The notes beneath the pieces are model-generated. The model had not been told where the DNA came from. It saw only the letters and a list, made by a program, of their open reading frames with translations, and did no database searches. The position numbers were made by a program, and so were the translations under genes. From CAZWVI01 sp964637165 (GTDB lineage: Bacteria; Planctomycetota; UBA1135), in contig CAZWVI010000010.1 of assembly GCA_964637165.1 (NCBI GenBank), positions 20,695-84,694 of the forward strand: a stretch of DNA of 64,000 nucleotides, written 5' to 3'. This document shows, piece by piece, positions 8,393 to 16,442 of this stretch. Each line of letters begins with the position of its first letter. Positions within the stretch are counted from its first letter, which is position 1.

Positions 8393-10195
8393 ATGAGTTT
8401 TATTCCGTTCTTCACTGGATTAGGAGTGTTCGGGCTTTTGCAGGCGCTTTCAGGGATTTGTTTGTGGCGCTTTGACTTTATGCGCGAAACAATTGCCATG
8501 TGCGTAACCGGCAACTTGATTGCGGGGATTCCACTCTGGTTGGGGTTCTTGGCAATTCGCAAGATGTTTAAGCGTGGTCCGGCGGACTCTTCTCTAACGT
8601 TTTGGTGCGGCGCAAGTTTTGCAATTGCCAGTTTTCTAGAATCTCCGGCGGTTAACTTGTTTGCCAGCCGGGACAATCCTGGCATTGGCTTATGGGGTGG
8701 AGTTCTTTTCTCTGTCTTGCTCGCCCCACGCTTGGCCAAGCACATAAACATTTCTGCCAAGTCTGCAAAAATCCAAGGGGTGATAGTTGTCGCAGCTTGG
8801 CTAGTTGCTTGGGCAAATTTGCTTCCTGAATCTGAAACAAAAATAGGTTCAATTTCTGACAAGGAAAATGCTGCGCAAATTAGCCACCAACAACCAGATG
8901 TAATTCTTATTTCGGTTGACACTTTAAGAGCTGATGCAATCGTCGGTCCGAACTCAGCCACGGTGCCCAGTTTAGATCGCTTGCGGGCATCAGGAACTTG
9001 GAGCGCATTCGCTCGCTCTTCATCTAATCAAACGGTGCCCGGCCATACAGGAATGTTGGCTGGCTTGAATACTTTGCATCACGGAGTATTAGACAACACT
9101 CAACATTTTCCAACTGATATCAAATATCTTGCTGACTATTTCAGTGAAGCGGGTTGGAACACTGGTGGAGTTGTAAGCAACGCACTCCTTTCCAAGCCAA
9201 TGGGGCCGCATCGAAGCTTTGATATCTACGAGGACAAAGTTTCATTGAAACGCTTGGTTATCCGCTTGCTTAGGCAGGTCTGTTTAATTGGCTCGTTTTT
9301 TGATTCAAATAAAATTGACCGAGTCGCTTCTAGGTTTATGTTCAATGACGGCCAGGCCAGTGGCAGCAAAGATGTTCTCGATTCAGGGATTGGTGCAAAC
9401 ACGACCAGGCAGGGGCTTTCTTTCGTCAAGCAACTAAGTGAGCGCGATGCACCATTTTTTCTGTTCCTACACTACATGGACCCGCACGGGCCATACGTGG
9501 CGCCGGCGCCATTTGCCAATGCTCGCACAAAAGCAGTTGCTGACGGTAACGAACAACAGCTTCTAACCGCTGTTTACTTGGAAGAAGTTGATTTTCTAGA
9601 CTCCCAACTTGACCAGGTGATTACGGCAATAGAAGCCACTGGTCGCCCAAGTGTGATTGTATTCACCAGTGACCATGGTGAATTTTTATTAGAGCATAAT
9701 TTAACCGGTCACTCCCACGACGTTTACGAGGAAGTCATTCGTGTTCCATTAATCATTTCCGGCGACCAGATTCCGCACAATGAATTGGCCGACGCACACT
9801 TGGAAGATATCGCTCCGACTGTTTTAAGTCGGTGTGGTATTGCTTTTGATAAAGGGCAATTTGATGGCGTCAACTTATTGGACGGCCCATTGCCGAACCG
9901 GCTACATATTGCCCGCGACCGCTCGTGGATTTCAATTTCTGAAGGTGATTGGAAATGGATGGCGCCGCTCGACGGCAGCGGCTTAGCAATTGAAAGTGAG
10001 GGTGGCTACAACAACTTAAGTGTTGACCCACATGAAAATTCATGGCCGAATACTTTAGAACCGCCGGCGGCTTTCTCGGCAAAGGTACAGGCAACTCTTA
10101 GTTTGTTACAGGCGACTTCTGGTGCCGTTGAAGTCACGGCCGGGCAAGAATTACTCCTCCAAGAACTGGGTTATGCTGACCTACTTGAAGACTGA
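8393..10195 (+). CDS. Membrane sulfatase-fold enzyme, Thr nucleophile type
   Basis: 600 residues from the ATG at 8393, one base after the sulfotransferase stop. Four likely membrane segments (about 5-25, 36-55, 68-90, 97-115) and a fifth around 128-143 precede the catalytic domain. That domain begins PDVILISVDTLRAD (metal ligand Asp176) and later has FTSDHGEFLLEH. The nucleophile position is Thr214 in NQTVPGHTGMLAG, without the Cys/Ser and Arg of true sulfatases. It is a paralogue of the 3261-4961 enzyme. It could hydrolyse or transfer phospho groups or sulfate on the glycan at the periplasmic face. Confidence 0.8.
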   Translation: MSFIPFFTGLGVFGLLQALSGICLWRFDFMRETIAMCVTGNLIAGIPLWLGFLAIRKMFKRGPADSSLTFWCGASFAIASFLESPAVNLFASRDNPGIGLWGGVLFSVLLAPRLAKHINISAKSAKIQGVIVVAAWLVAWANLLPESETKIGSISDKENAAQISHQQPDVILISVDTLRADAIVGPNSATVPSLDRLRASGTWSAFARSSSNQTVPGHTGMLAGLNTLHHGVLDNTQHFPTDIKYLADYFSEAGWNTGGVVSNALLSKPMGPHRSFDIYEDKVSLKRLVIRLLRQVCLIGSFFDSNKIDRVASRFMFNDGQASGSKDVLDSGIGANTTRQGLSFVKQLSERDAPFFLFLHYMDPHGPYVAPAPFANARTKAVADGNEQQLLTAVYLEEVDFLDSQLDQVITAIEATGRPSVIVFTSDHGEFLLEHNLTGHSHDVYEEVIRVPLIISGDQIPHNELADAHLEDIAPTVLSRCGIAFDKGQFDGVNLLDGPLPNRLHIARDRSWISISEGDWKWMAPLDGSGLAIESEGGYNNLSVDPHENSWPNTLEPPAAFSAKVQATLSLLQATSGAVEVTAGQELLLQELGYADLLED

Positions 10196-11591
10196 GTCTG
10201 GACATACTCTGGATTTCGAATTCGGTCAGGCCGAGATCGTCGGTAGCGGATCTGGTGGGCGTAAATTTTTACGTTTGCAAAGGGCGGGAGCGTGGGGAGA
10301 GAGCTTGTTTATTAAAAATATTGGCACTGGAATTAAGGCCAAGCAATTAGCCAAACTTGAATTTACAAATTCACAGAGACTGCGTGAATGTGGGATTTCA
10401 AGCCCGAAGGCGTGGGGCATTTGTGGATTCATTAACCCTGAAAACAAATGTGAGGAACACTTTTTACTACTTGAGGACTTGGGCAGCGAATGCAAAATTG
10501 GCCCCAATACCATCGAGCAAGACCCACAGTTGTTAGCCAAGATTGGCGGCTTAATTGCACAACTCCACCAAACTGGAATTGTCCACCATGATTTACACAT
10601 ATGGAATATTTTACGTAAGGACGATGAATTATTTATCACCGACTTACGCACGATGAAATTCAAGTCAGAACTTAATAAGGCTGAAAAACTTGCCGACTTC
10701 GCACATTTATTGTCCAAAATACCCGACATCAATCAAGAATCAATAGAGCTGCTTATTGATGAGTATGGCGGTGACTTTTCTGTTGAAGAACTGGTCGAGG
10801 CCGGCTGGACAAGGTTTCGTCAGCACCATCACAATTTGGATCGACGCCAACGACGCATGGTTAAGGGGGTTCATCCAGCTGTTTGGACAATCGAACCAAT
10901 TAACTCGACCTTAATCAATAAAGGTGAGGCGCTTAAGAACAAACCCGGGTCTCCGTCGACTATCCATAAGGTTGCCTTGCTGAATGGAACTTCGGCGATT
11001 CTCAAACACTACCGCCCAACCAAGCGGTTTGATTTGCGTAACTTCTTTGGAAGGTCAAAAGCAATCACCTCCTATCTTGCCATTGAATCTATAAAGCGAC
11101 GTGGGCTACGCGCCGCCCAAGCCCTAGCTGCATGGTCGGAGCCGAGCCAGGGCGCCTTCATGCTGCTTGAAGATCTAACTCATTTACCCCGCTTGCAGGA
11201 CGCACTCAAATCGAAAAATAGACCAGCACAACGCATTCTATTAGGCGAATTGGCGACATTCTGCAAACGCATGCACCGTTCGGGGATTTACTTCCGCGAC
11301 CTCAAGCCGAGCAATATTCTCGTTGACCAGAAGGCAAAACCTGGCCAGCGTTTCGTCCTCATTGACCACGACCGAAATCGTTTTACAAAGCACCCACTTA
11401 AGGCGCAGCAAATTGCTAAAGATTTGGCGGCATTACAAGTTGGGCTGCGAACCATTGTCGACTGGCGTGATTTATTATTTGGCTTACGACGGTATGACCG
11501 CAACTTGCTTAGCGTGGTTGAAGATGCAATCGCCGATCGCAACCAACACCGTGGCCACAAGGTTGCCGCCCGTTTAAGCGAGCCCAGGTAA
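10173..11591 (+). CDS. Tandem double kinase-like protein (Kdo/lipopolysaccharide kinase type)
   Basis: 472 residues with two complete kinase-like lobes in one chain. Lobe 1 has Lys48 (SLFIKN), the catalytic loop HHDLHIWNIL (Asp140, Asn145) and the metal site FITDLR (Asp157). Lobe 2 has Lys278 (AILKHY), FRDLKPSNIL (Asp376, Asn381) and LIDHD (Asp398). Spacing and residues resemble the WaaP/KdkA/RIO-like small-molecule kinases that phosphorylate heptose or Kdo in LPS cores. Such enzymes normally have a single domain of about 230-270 residues, so this is a fusion or duplication. The start overlaps the preceding gene by 23 bp. The acceptor sugar is unknown. Confidence 0.8.
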   Translation: MLTYLKTESGHTLDFEFGQAEIVGSGSGGRKFLRLQRAGAWGESLFIKNIGTGIKAKQLAKLEFTNSQRLRECGISSPKAWGICGFINPENKCEEHFLLLEDLGSECKIGPNTIEQDPQLLAKIGGLIAQLHQTGIVHHDLHIWNILRKDDELFITDLRTMKFKSELNKAEKLADFAHLLSKIPDINQESIELLIDEYGGDFSVEELVEAGWTRFRQHHHNLDRRQRRMVKGVHPAVWTIEPINSTLINKGEALKNKPGSPSTIHKVALLNGTSAILKHYRPTKRFDLRNFFGRSKAITSYLAIESIKRRGLRAAQALAAWSEPSQGAFMLLEDLTHLPRLQDALKSKNRPAQRILLGELATFCKRMHRSGIYFRDLKPSNILVDQKAKPGQRFVLIDHDRNRFTKHPLKAQQIAKDLAALQVGLRTIVDWRDLLFGLRRYDRNLLSVVEDAIADRNQHRGHKVAARLSEPR

Positions 11592-11594
11592 CAC

Positions 11595-12584
11595 ATGCGC
11601 ATAACCATAAAGGGGAAAAACAATACTGCTAATTGGCTTGAACAGCTAAACAAAGGACCGGCATTGGAAGTTAATGGCAGAACTACTATTTACACTGAAC
11701 CAAACATCAAGACTTGGGATTCTGGGCGAAAAATTTTATGGGTTAATGATCTTGGCGATCTGGACCATTTCGTTGGACAATGCGAGCCGAATCGGCGACG
11801 TGGGAATTCATTAATAAAAGCGATTGAGCGCGCCGATGCCATTCTTTGCCCGTCAGCATTTACGCGCGCGCGAATGAAGTTTCATTTTCCGAATTTCGAC
11901 CAGCGAAAAATATTAGTACTCCCGATTCTGGCACCGAAGCATGATTTACTTTCCACCCAAGATTGCGCATCCGACCTATTGGAGTTAGAAATCAACTCAC
12001 CATACTTTTTACATTTAGGAATAGTTGGTGAACATGATGCGGCTGAAATAAGTCTGCGCGCTTTTAAAAAATCCCAAGCCGCTCACGCCCAAATGAAATT
12101 GGCATTTATAAGTCCCAATCGGGGTACTCGCCATGAAAGAAAATTTGCCCAGCAACAACGGACGCGGTTAATTGAAACCGCCCAAGAATTGAAAATTGAT
12201 GAGCAAATTTTATGGTTGGAGCAAGAGGAGTTGCATCACGGGCCAACACCTAGTCATTTGTTGCGCACACTTTATTCAGCGGCGGAGGCGGTGATTGCTC
12301 CACAAGCTTATGAATGTAATCCTTTCTATTTAAATCTGGCGATGGCGAGCGGGGCGAGCGGGGTCGCCGCGAAGGCCGGCTGCTTTCCCGAAACCTTAAA
12401 TGGAGCTTGGCAAATGGCTGATTGGGATGATTACCGCTCATATTCACGTGTCCTCGACCGACAATTAATTGACCCGCATTTCCGCCGGGAATGCTCAGCT
12501 GCGGCGATTAATCAAGCGTCAACGCTTGATCCGACGCTTACTCAACAAAAAGTAGCTAAATTTCTTGAAAGAGACATTTGCTGA
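11595..12584 (+). CDS. Glycosyltransferase, GT4-like (GT-B fold)
   Basis: 329 residues, three bases after the kinase gene. It lacks a long N-terminal Rossmann opening but has ILWVNDLGDLDHF, ADAILCPSAFTRARM and a C-terminal donor-binding part. That part contains LYSAAEAVIAPQAYECNPFY and LAMASGASGVAAKAGCFPET, equivalent to the 'E-x7-E' region that grips the nucleotide-sugar, here with degenerate spacing. It is likely the last enzyme of the glycan operon. Family placement rests on these C-terminal motifs, and the specificity is unknown. Confidence 0.68.
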   Translation: MRITIKGKNNTANWLEQLNKGPALEVNGRTTIYTEPNIKTWDSGRKILWVNDLGDLDHFVGQCEPNRRRGNSLIKAIERADAILCPSAFTRARMKFHFPNFDQRKILVLPILAPKHDLLSTQDCASDLLELEINSPYFLHLGIVGEHDAAEISLRAFKKSQAAHAQMKLAFISPNRGTRHERKFAQQQRTRLIETAQELKIDEQILWLEQEELHHGPTPSHLLRTLYSAAEAVIAPQAYECNPFYLNLAMASGASGVAAKAGCFPETLNGAWQMADWDDYRSYSRVLDRQLIDPHFRRECSAAAINQASTLDPTLTQQKVAKFLERDIC

Positions 12585-12611
12585 AAAACCGCGCCAAACT
12601 AGACTTAACCC

Positions 12612-13457
12612 ATGCAATCAACAAAGCTCCTGACTTCGATTCTGGCCCTCGGCCTTGTTAGTTCTTGCGCCCTGCCGGGCGATGCCGCCTGGAGTGGCGC
12701 CCACGTCAACGCTTTTGGCGGAATGATGGAACTTAGGAATGGTGGTGACGTGACCGACATCAACATTGACAGCGTTCCAGGACAAGAGTTGGTTGGTGAT
12801 TTAACAATGACCGAAGCAACCAATAGTGTCTTTTACGGTGGAGCGCGAATTGGATTTGCGCCGGTCGAATTTGTTTACTCGACCTTCGCTGTTGACTCGA
12901 CCCAGGATTCCAACATGTCAGCTGGTGGCACTTTCTTTGGGCAACCCTTAGGTGCGGATTTTTCAACAACAACCGATCTTGACATTTCGCTCAACAAGCT
13001 GATGATGGGAATGGACCTGTTCAATTCGGGTGTATTTCGTGTCGGGCTCATGGTTGGAGTTGACGAATTGAATTTCAGCAACTTCTCCTTGACCACTGAA
13101 GATGGACTCTCTGACGGAATGGGTGGTTTTTTAATTGCACCTGGCACCAGTCAAACGATTGTCTCCGATGAAAAATTACTCGTGCCGATGGGCGGCCTTC
13201 GCGCCGATGTTTACCTGCCGCTAACCGGGCTCCGTTTGGGTGGAGAATACTCAGGAATCTCAATTGATGTAGACGACGCCGCTATCGAATACTGGGACCT
13301 CGATGTAAACCTAAATTACGCTCTGATGAAGAATGTAGAAATACTGGCCGGCTTCCGAGACGTGACTTTGGATATCTCCGGTAATTTAGACGGCGCGCAA
13401 ATGACCGCCGCGTTGGGATTTGACGGGCCGTATTTGGCAGTCGGAATTCTTTTCTAA
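12612..13457 (+). CDS. Envelope beta-barrel-like protein with lipoprotein-type signal
   Basis: 281 residues. The N-terminus MQSTKLLTSILALGLVSSCA is a signal peptide ending in a lipobox-like LVSSC, though cleavage further on is possible. The rest is rich in alternating strands (FYGGARIGFAPVEFVYSTF, LRLGGEYSGISIDV, ALMKNVEILAGFRDVTLDI) and ends in a hydrophobic strand with terminal Phe (LAVGILF), a usual signal for outer-membrane barrel insertion. No family is recognised. It follows the glycan operon by 27 bp and ends just before repeat copy 2. Confidence 0.65.
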   Translation: MQSTKLLTSILALGLVSSCALPGDAAWSGAHVNAFGGMMELRNGGDVTDINIDSVPGQELVGDLTMTEATNSVFYGGARIGFAPVEFVYSTFAVDSTQDSNMSAGGTFFGQPLGADFSTTTDLDISLNKLMMGMDLFNSGVFRVGLMVGVDELNFSNFSLTTEDGLSDGMGGFLIAPGTSQTIVSDEKLLVPMGGLRADVYLPLTGLRLGGEYSGISIDVDDAAIEYWDLDVNLNYALMKNVEILAGFRDVTLDISGNLDGAQMTAALGFDGPYLAVGILF

Positions 13458-13462
13458 CCCCC

Positions 13463-13488
13463 AGACTCTGACCCCAACCATTGGGTCA
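13463..13488 (+). repeat. 26-nt hairpin repeat, copy 2
   Basis: AGACTCTGACCCCA, ACCAT, TGGGTCA. It starts five bases after the stop of the barrel-like gene. Together with inverted copy 3 (13616-13641; 24 of 26 bases allow the same fold) it brackets a 127-nt region that contains a strong terminator. Confidence 0.88.
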
Positions 13489-13552
13489 AACGGACAAGCT
13501 TAGCCCCTTAAACCATTTAACTAAAAGAGCTTAAGGGGTTAAAACAAAAACT

Positions 13553-13590
13553 GGGCAGCCCTTTCTCAAAAAGGGCTGCCCAAATCTTTT
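13553..13590 (+). terminator. Bidirectional intrinsic terminator
   Basis: A perfect 12-bp stem, GGGCAGCCCTTT (13553-13564) with AAAGGGCTGCCC (13570-13581), and a 5-nt loop. AAATCTTTTT follows on the plus strand, and AAAACAAAAA precedes it, giving a T-run on the minus strand. It sits between the convergent barrel-like gene and sodB and should stop both transcripts. A weaker stem, CCCCTTAA/TTAAGGGG, lies at about 13504-13539. Confidence 0.85.
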
Positions 13591-13615
13591 TCGGCAAAGC
13601 GCTTAGCAAAATTGC

Positions 13616-13641
13616 TGACCCACTGGTTGGGGTCAGAGTCT
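13616..13641 (-). repeat. 26-nt hairpin repeat, copy 3 (inverted)
   Basis: On the minus strand: AGACTCTGACCCCA, ACCAG, TGGGTCA, starting six bases after the sodB stop. It differs from copy 2 at one position. The second A of the stem faces G here, so the hairpin is one pair shorter. Confidence 0.88.
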
Positions 13642-13647
13642 TGTTTG

Positions 13648-14241
13648 CTAGTTAGCCGTTTGCTTACATTCTTCCCAGTTTTTCGCCACAAAATCCCAAT
13701 TCACTAGTGAATTGAAAAATGTATCCAGGTATCCCGGGCGAGCGTTGCGGAAATCTACGTAGTACGCGTGTTCCCATACATCGCAGGTAAGTAGTGGAGT
13801 TTTGCCATCGGTCATGGGATTGCCAGCATTTGCGGTCGCGCAAATCTCTAGGCTAGATCCGTTCCAACATAGCCACGCCCAACCAGAACCAAATTGCCCC
13901 ATGGCGGCAGCTTTAAATTGAGTGACAAAATCGTCAAAAGAACCGAAATCGCGGGCGATGGCTTCGGCCAAATCACCGGCTGCGGCTCCACCTCCATTTG
14001 GACTCATGCAATTCCAGTAGAAACTGTGATTCCAAACTTGCGCGGCTTGGTTAAATAAGCCGCCATCGGTGGTGCGAATCAATTCCTCGAGCGACTTTGA
14101 ATCGTCTCCATCAGTTAATTCATTCAGTTTGTTTACGTAAGCAGCGTGGTGCTTGCCGTGATGGTAATCAAAGGTCTCGGCGCTAATGTACGGAGCGAGG
14201 GCATCTTTGGCGAAAGGTAGTTCTGGTAGTTTGTAGGCCAT
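13648..14241 (-). CDS. sodB: Iron superoxide dismutase
   Basis: 197 residues from the ATG at 14241 (MAYKLPELPF), a standard FeSOD opening; an in-frame ATG further upstream adds an unlike extension. Metal ligands are His27, His72, Asp154 and His158 (DVWEHAYYVDFRN). Gln68 in AAQVWNHSFYWNC is typical of iron enzymes. The protein dismutates superoxide in the cytoplasm and has no signal peptide. It diverges from the membrane glycosyltransferase gene, with 37 bp between, and ends at an inverted-repeat/terminator block. Confidence 0.93.
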   Translation of the reverse strand: MAYKLPELPFAKDALAPYISAETFDYHHGKHHAAYVNKLNELTDGDDSKSLEELIRTTDGGLFNQAAQVWNHSFYWNCMSPNGGGAAAGDLAEAIARDFGSFDDFVTQFKAAAMGQFGSGWAWLCWNGSSLEICATANAGNPMTDGKTPLLTCDVWEHAYYVDFRNARPGYLDTFFNSLVNWDFVAKNWEECKQTAN

Positions 14242-14278
14242 TGTGTTTTGTTTTGGGGCAGAGCAAATATAGGACATA

Positions 14279-16417
14279 ATGAGCACAACTCAAGACCGGA
14301 TACACTCAAAATCTGAAAACATGCAACGTAGGCCCCACCTCTACATACTAGGAATCTGCGCCCTCATGGCGGCAGTCCGCAGCCTGCTATTAATTAGCGA
14401 ATGGGGCGATAATCCATTTACCAGTATCCCAATTGAAGACGCCGCCGCCGCATGGGATGCCGCCGGCCGCATTGCCGCTGGCCAACTAGTCGATTCGCAG
14501 CCATTCATGTCGGCACCACTTTATCTATGGATGTTAGCCACCGTGCGCACTCTGGGATTTGGACTGCCAACATTATTTGGACTACAAATCTTGCTATGGG
14601 CAGGAAGCGGTTACCTACTCGGCAAATACGCGTGGAATTTCTTCTCACGCACACTTCACAGCGCAAAAGTTTTACCCGCAACACTGCTCTGTTGCGCCTT
14701 CTTCCTGTGGTTGCCCGAACCATGGATGAGTTGCGGTCGCGTCCTTAATTCAAATTTGCAAATCCTGTTGGCAGTTTTCCTAATGAGTGAACTTAGCCAA
14801 ATCAAAAAGCATCGCCTTGGTTTTGCACTTGGCCTGAACGTACTTGCCAATCCCCCATTCTTACTCGCACTCCTATTAATTCCGATTTATCTTTGGCGCC
14901 GCCAGCAAACCAAGCTGGCAATTAACACCATCGCAATTGCTCTACTTTGCATCGCGCCTGCCACTATCCACAACTACTCAGCATCTGGAGAATTCATTCC
15001 TGTTAGCGCCCAAGCCGGCCTCACTTTCGCGCACGGAAATAATTCTGGAAGCAACGGTTTTTACCATGCGATTGAAGGGGTCAGCGCCGAGCGACAACGA
15101 CAAAACACCGATGCAATTGCCTTGGTCGCTCAACAAACTGGGATTAGTTCTTGGTCAGGGACTTCAAGTTTTTTCTTCAAGCAGGGCTTTCATTGGATAA
15201 GTAGCAACATAGTCGCAGCAACCACAAACTTCGCTACCAAGTTTATTTTATTCTTTAGCGAATTCGGTTACGGCGATGTTTACCAAGCTCGACTGGAAGC
15301 TGCCGCCGGACTTAGTAGTCATCCGGGGCCAGCGTTATTTGGTGGTTTACTGCTGTGGCCAGCACTTATTGGCTTAATCATGCTTGCGCGCAAACGCCAA
15401 TTAAGTGCTAGCGAAATCATTTGTATAGGAATCCCTCTCATCACCGTGGTGCTATTTTTCTACAGTCCGAGATACCGTATGCCGGCCCTGCCAGTCATCA
15501 CCTTACTTGCAACGTGGTTAATTTATTCGGGACCTAGACACAGCGCACTACTTAGTGTTGGATTAATTATTCCATTTTTTATTCAATCTGATGCTGAACA
15601 GTTCCGCCCAAACTTCCTGTCCAAACTTGGTGCACTTCATTTCCAGCAAGGCGACTTAAACAAGGCCGCCGATGTTTATCGACAGTCATTTAATCTTGGC
15701 AACTTGGAAGCTGGCCCAAGCTTGGGTCATACTTTGCGACTACTTGGCGATCATCAAAACGCGATGAGAATATTAAGTGAGTCCGCGGAACAACTTCCAG
15801 ACAGCGCACACGCGCAACGCAGTTATGCGGTCGCGCTTGCCAGTGCTGGCGACTTCAAAACTGCCAAGTTGCACTTTGAAAAAGCTATCGCCCTCGAGCC
15901 AGCTGATTGGGAAGCACCATCTGGATTGGGCAATGTTTTTGCAAGTCTCGGGGAAGCCGCAAAAGCTGAAGAGGCCTACCGCCTCTCACTTAAATTGAAT
16001 CCAAACTTCGCCTCGGCTTGGTTGAATTTGGGAGTTTTGCTTGAAACTACACGTCCTAAGGAAGCACTGCAAGCCTATCGTGCGGCGGTCGGGGTTGACC
16101 CGCAAATGGTTCCGGCCCTACTAAGTTTGGCCAGCCTGCTGGCAACTTGCCCAAATGCAGAATTGCGCAACGGGCGGGAGGCGAAACAAATTTTGGCAAT
16201 GTTTGGCCCCGTCGAGAGCCTCGACCTTGGGATTTTAGAAATCCATGCCGCGGCGGAGGCCGCGCTTGGCAACTGGGAGCAGGCCATTGAGCAACAATCC
16301 AAGGTTGCTAAGGCATTTGCCGACCGGGTGAGTTCCCCCGACGATCCCGCGCTCGAAGCCGCCCACCAAGCTCGCTACGCTCTGGACGCATATCGGGCCA
16401 ACCGGTTACGATTTTAA
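14279..16417 (+). CDS. Membrane glycosyltransferase (PMT/ArnT-like) with C-terminal TPR repeats
   Basis: 712 residues. The first ~430 form a polytopic membrane domain with about ten hydrophobic segments. An early lumenal loop carries acidic residues (SIPIEDAAAAWDAAGRIAAG), placed like the catalytic Asp of GT39/GT83 enzymes that use lipid-linked sugars. From about residue 455 come tetratricopeptide repeats, for example LHFQQGDLNKAADVYRQSF, LHFEKAIALEPADWEAPSG and AEEAYRLSLKLNPNFASAWL. The combination suggests protein or glycan glycosylation at the inner membrane with a protein-docking tail. An ATG at 14321 is an alternative start. Confidence 0.75.
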   Translation: MSTTQDRIHSKSENMQRRPHLYILGICALMAAVRSLLLISEWGDNPFTSIPIEDAAAAWDAAGRIAAGQLVDSQPFMSAPLYLWMLATVRTLGFGLPTLFGLQILLWAGSGYLLGKYAWNFFSRTLHSAKVLPATLLCCAFFLWLPEPWMSCGRVLNSNLQILLAVFLMSELSQIKKHRLGFALGLNVLANPPFLLALLLIPIYLWRRQQTKLAINTIAIALLCIAPATIHNYSASGEFIPVSAQAGLTFAHGNNSGSNGFYHAIEGVSAERQRQNTDAIALVAQQTGISSWSGTSSFFFKQGFHWISSNIVAATTNFATKFILFFSEFGYGDVYQARLEAAAGLSSHPGPALFGGLLLWPALIGLIMLARKRQLSASEIICIGIPLITVVLFFYSPRYRMPALPVITLLATWLIYSGPRHSALLSVGLIIPFFIQSDAEQFRPNFLSKLGALHFQQGDLNKAADVYRQSFNLGNLEAGPSLGHTLRLLGDHQNAMRILSESAEQLPDSAHAQRSYAVALASAGDFKTAKLHFEKAIALEPADWEAPSGLGNVFASLGEAAKAEEAYRLSLKLNPNFASAWLNLGVLLETTRPKEALQAYRAAVGVDPQMVPALLSLASLLATCPNAELRNGREAKQILAMFGPVESLDLGILEIHAAAEAALGNWEQAIEQQSKVAKAFADRVSSPDDPALEAAHQARYALDAYRANRLRF

Positions 16418-16442
16418 CGATGTAAAACGTAGGATTGTGGCG

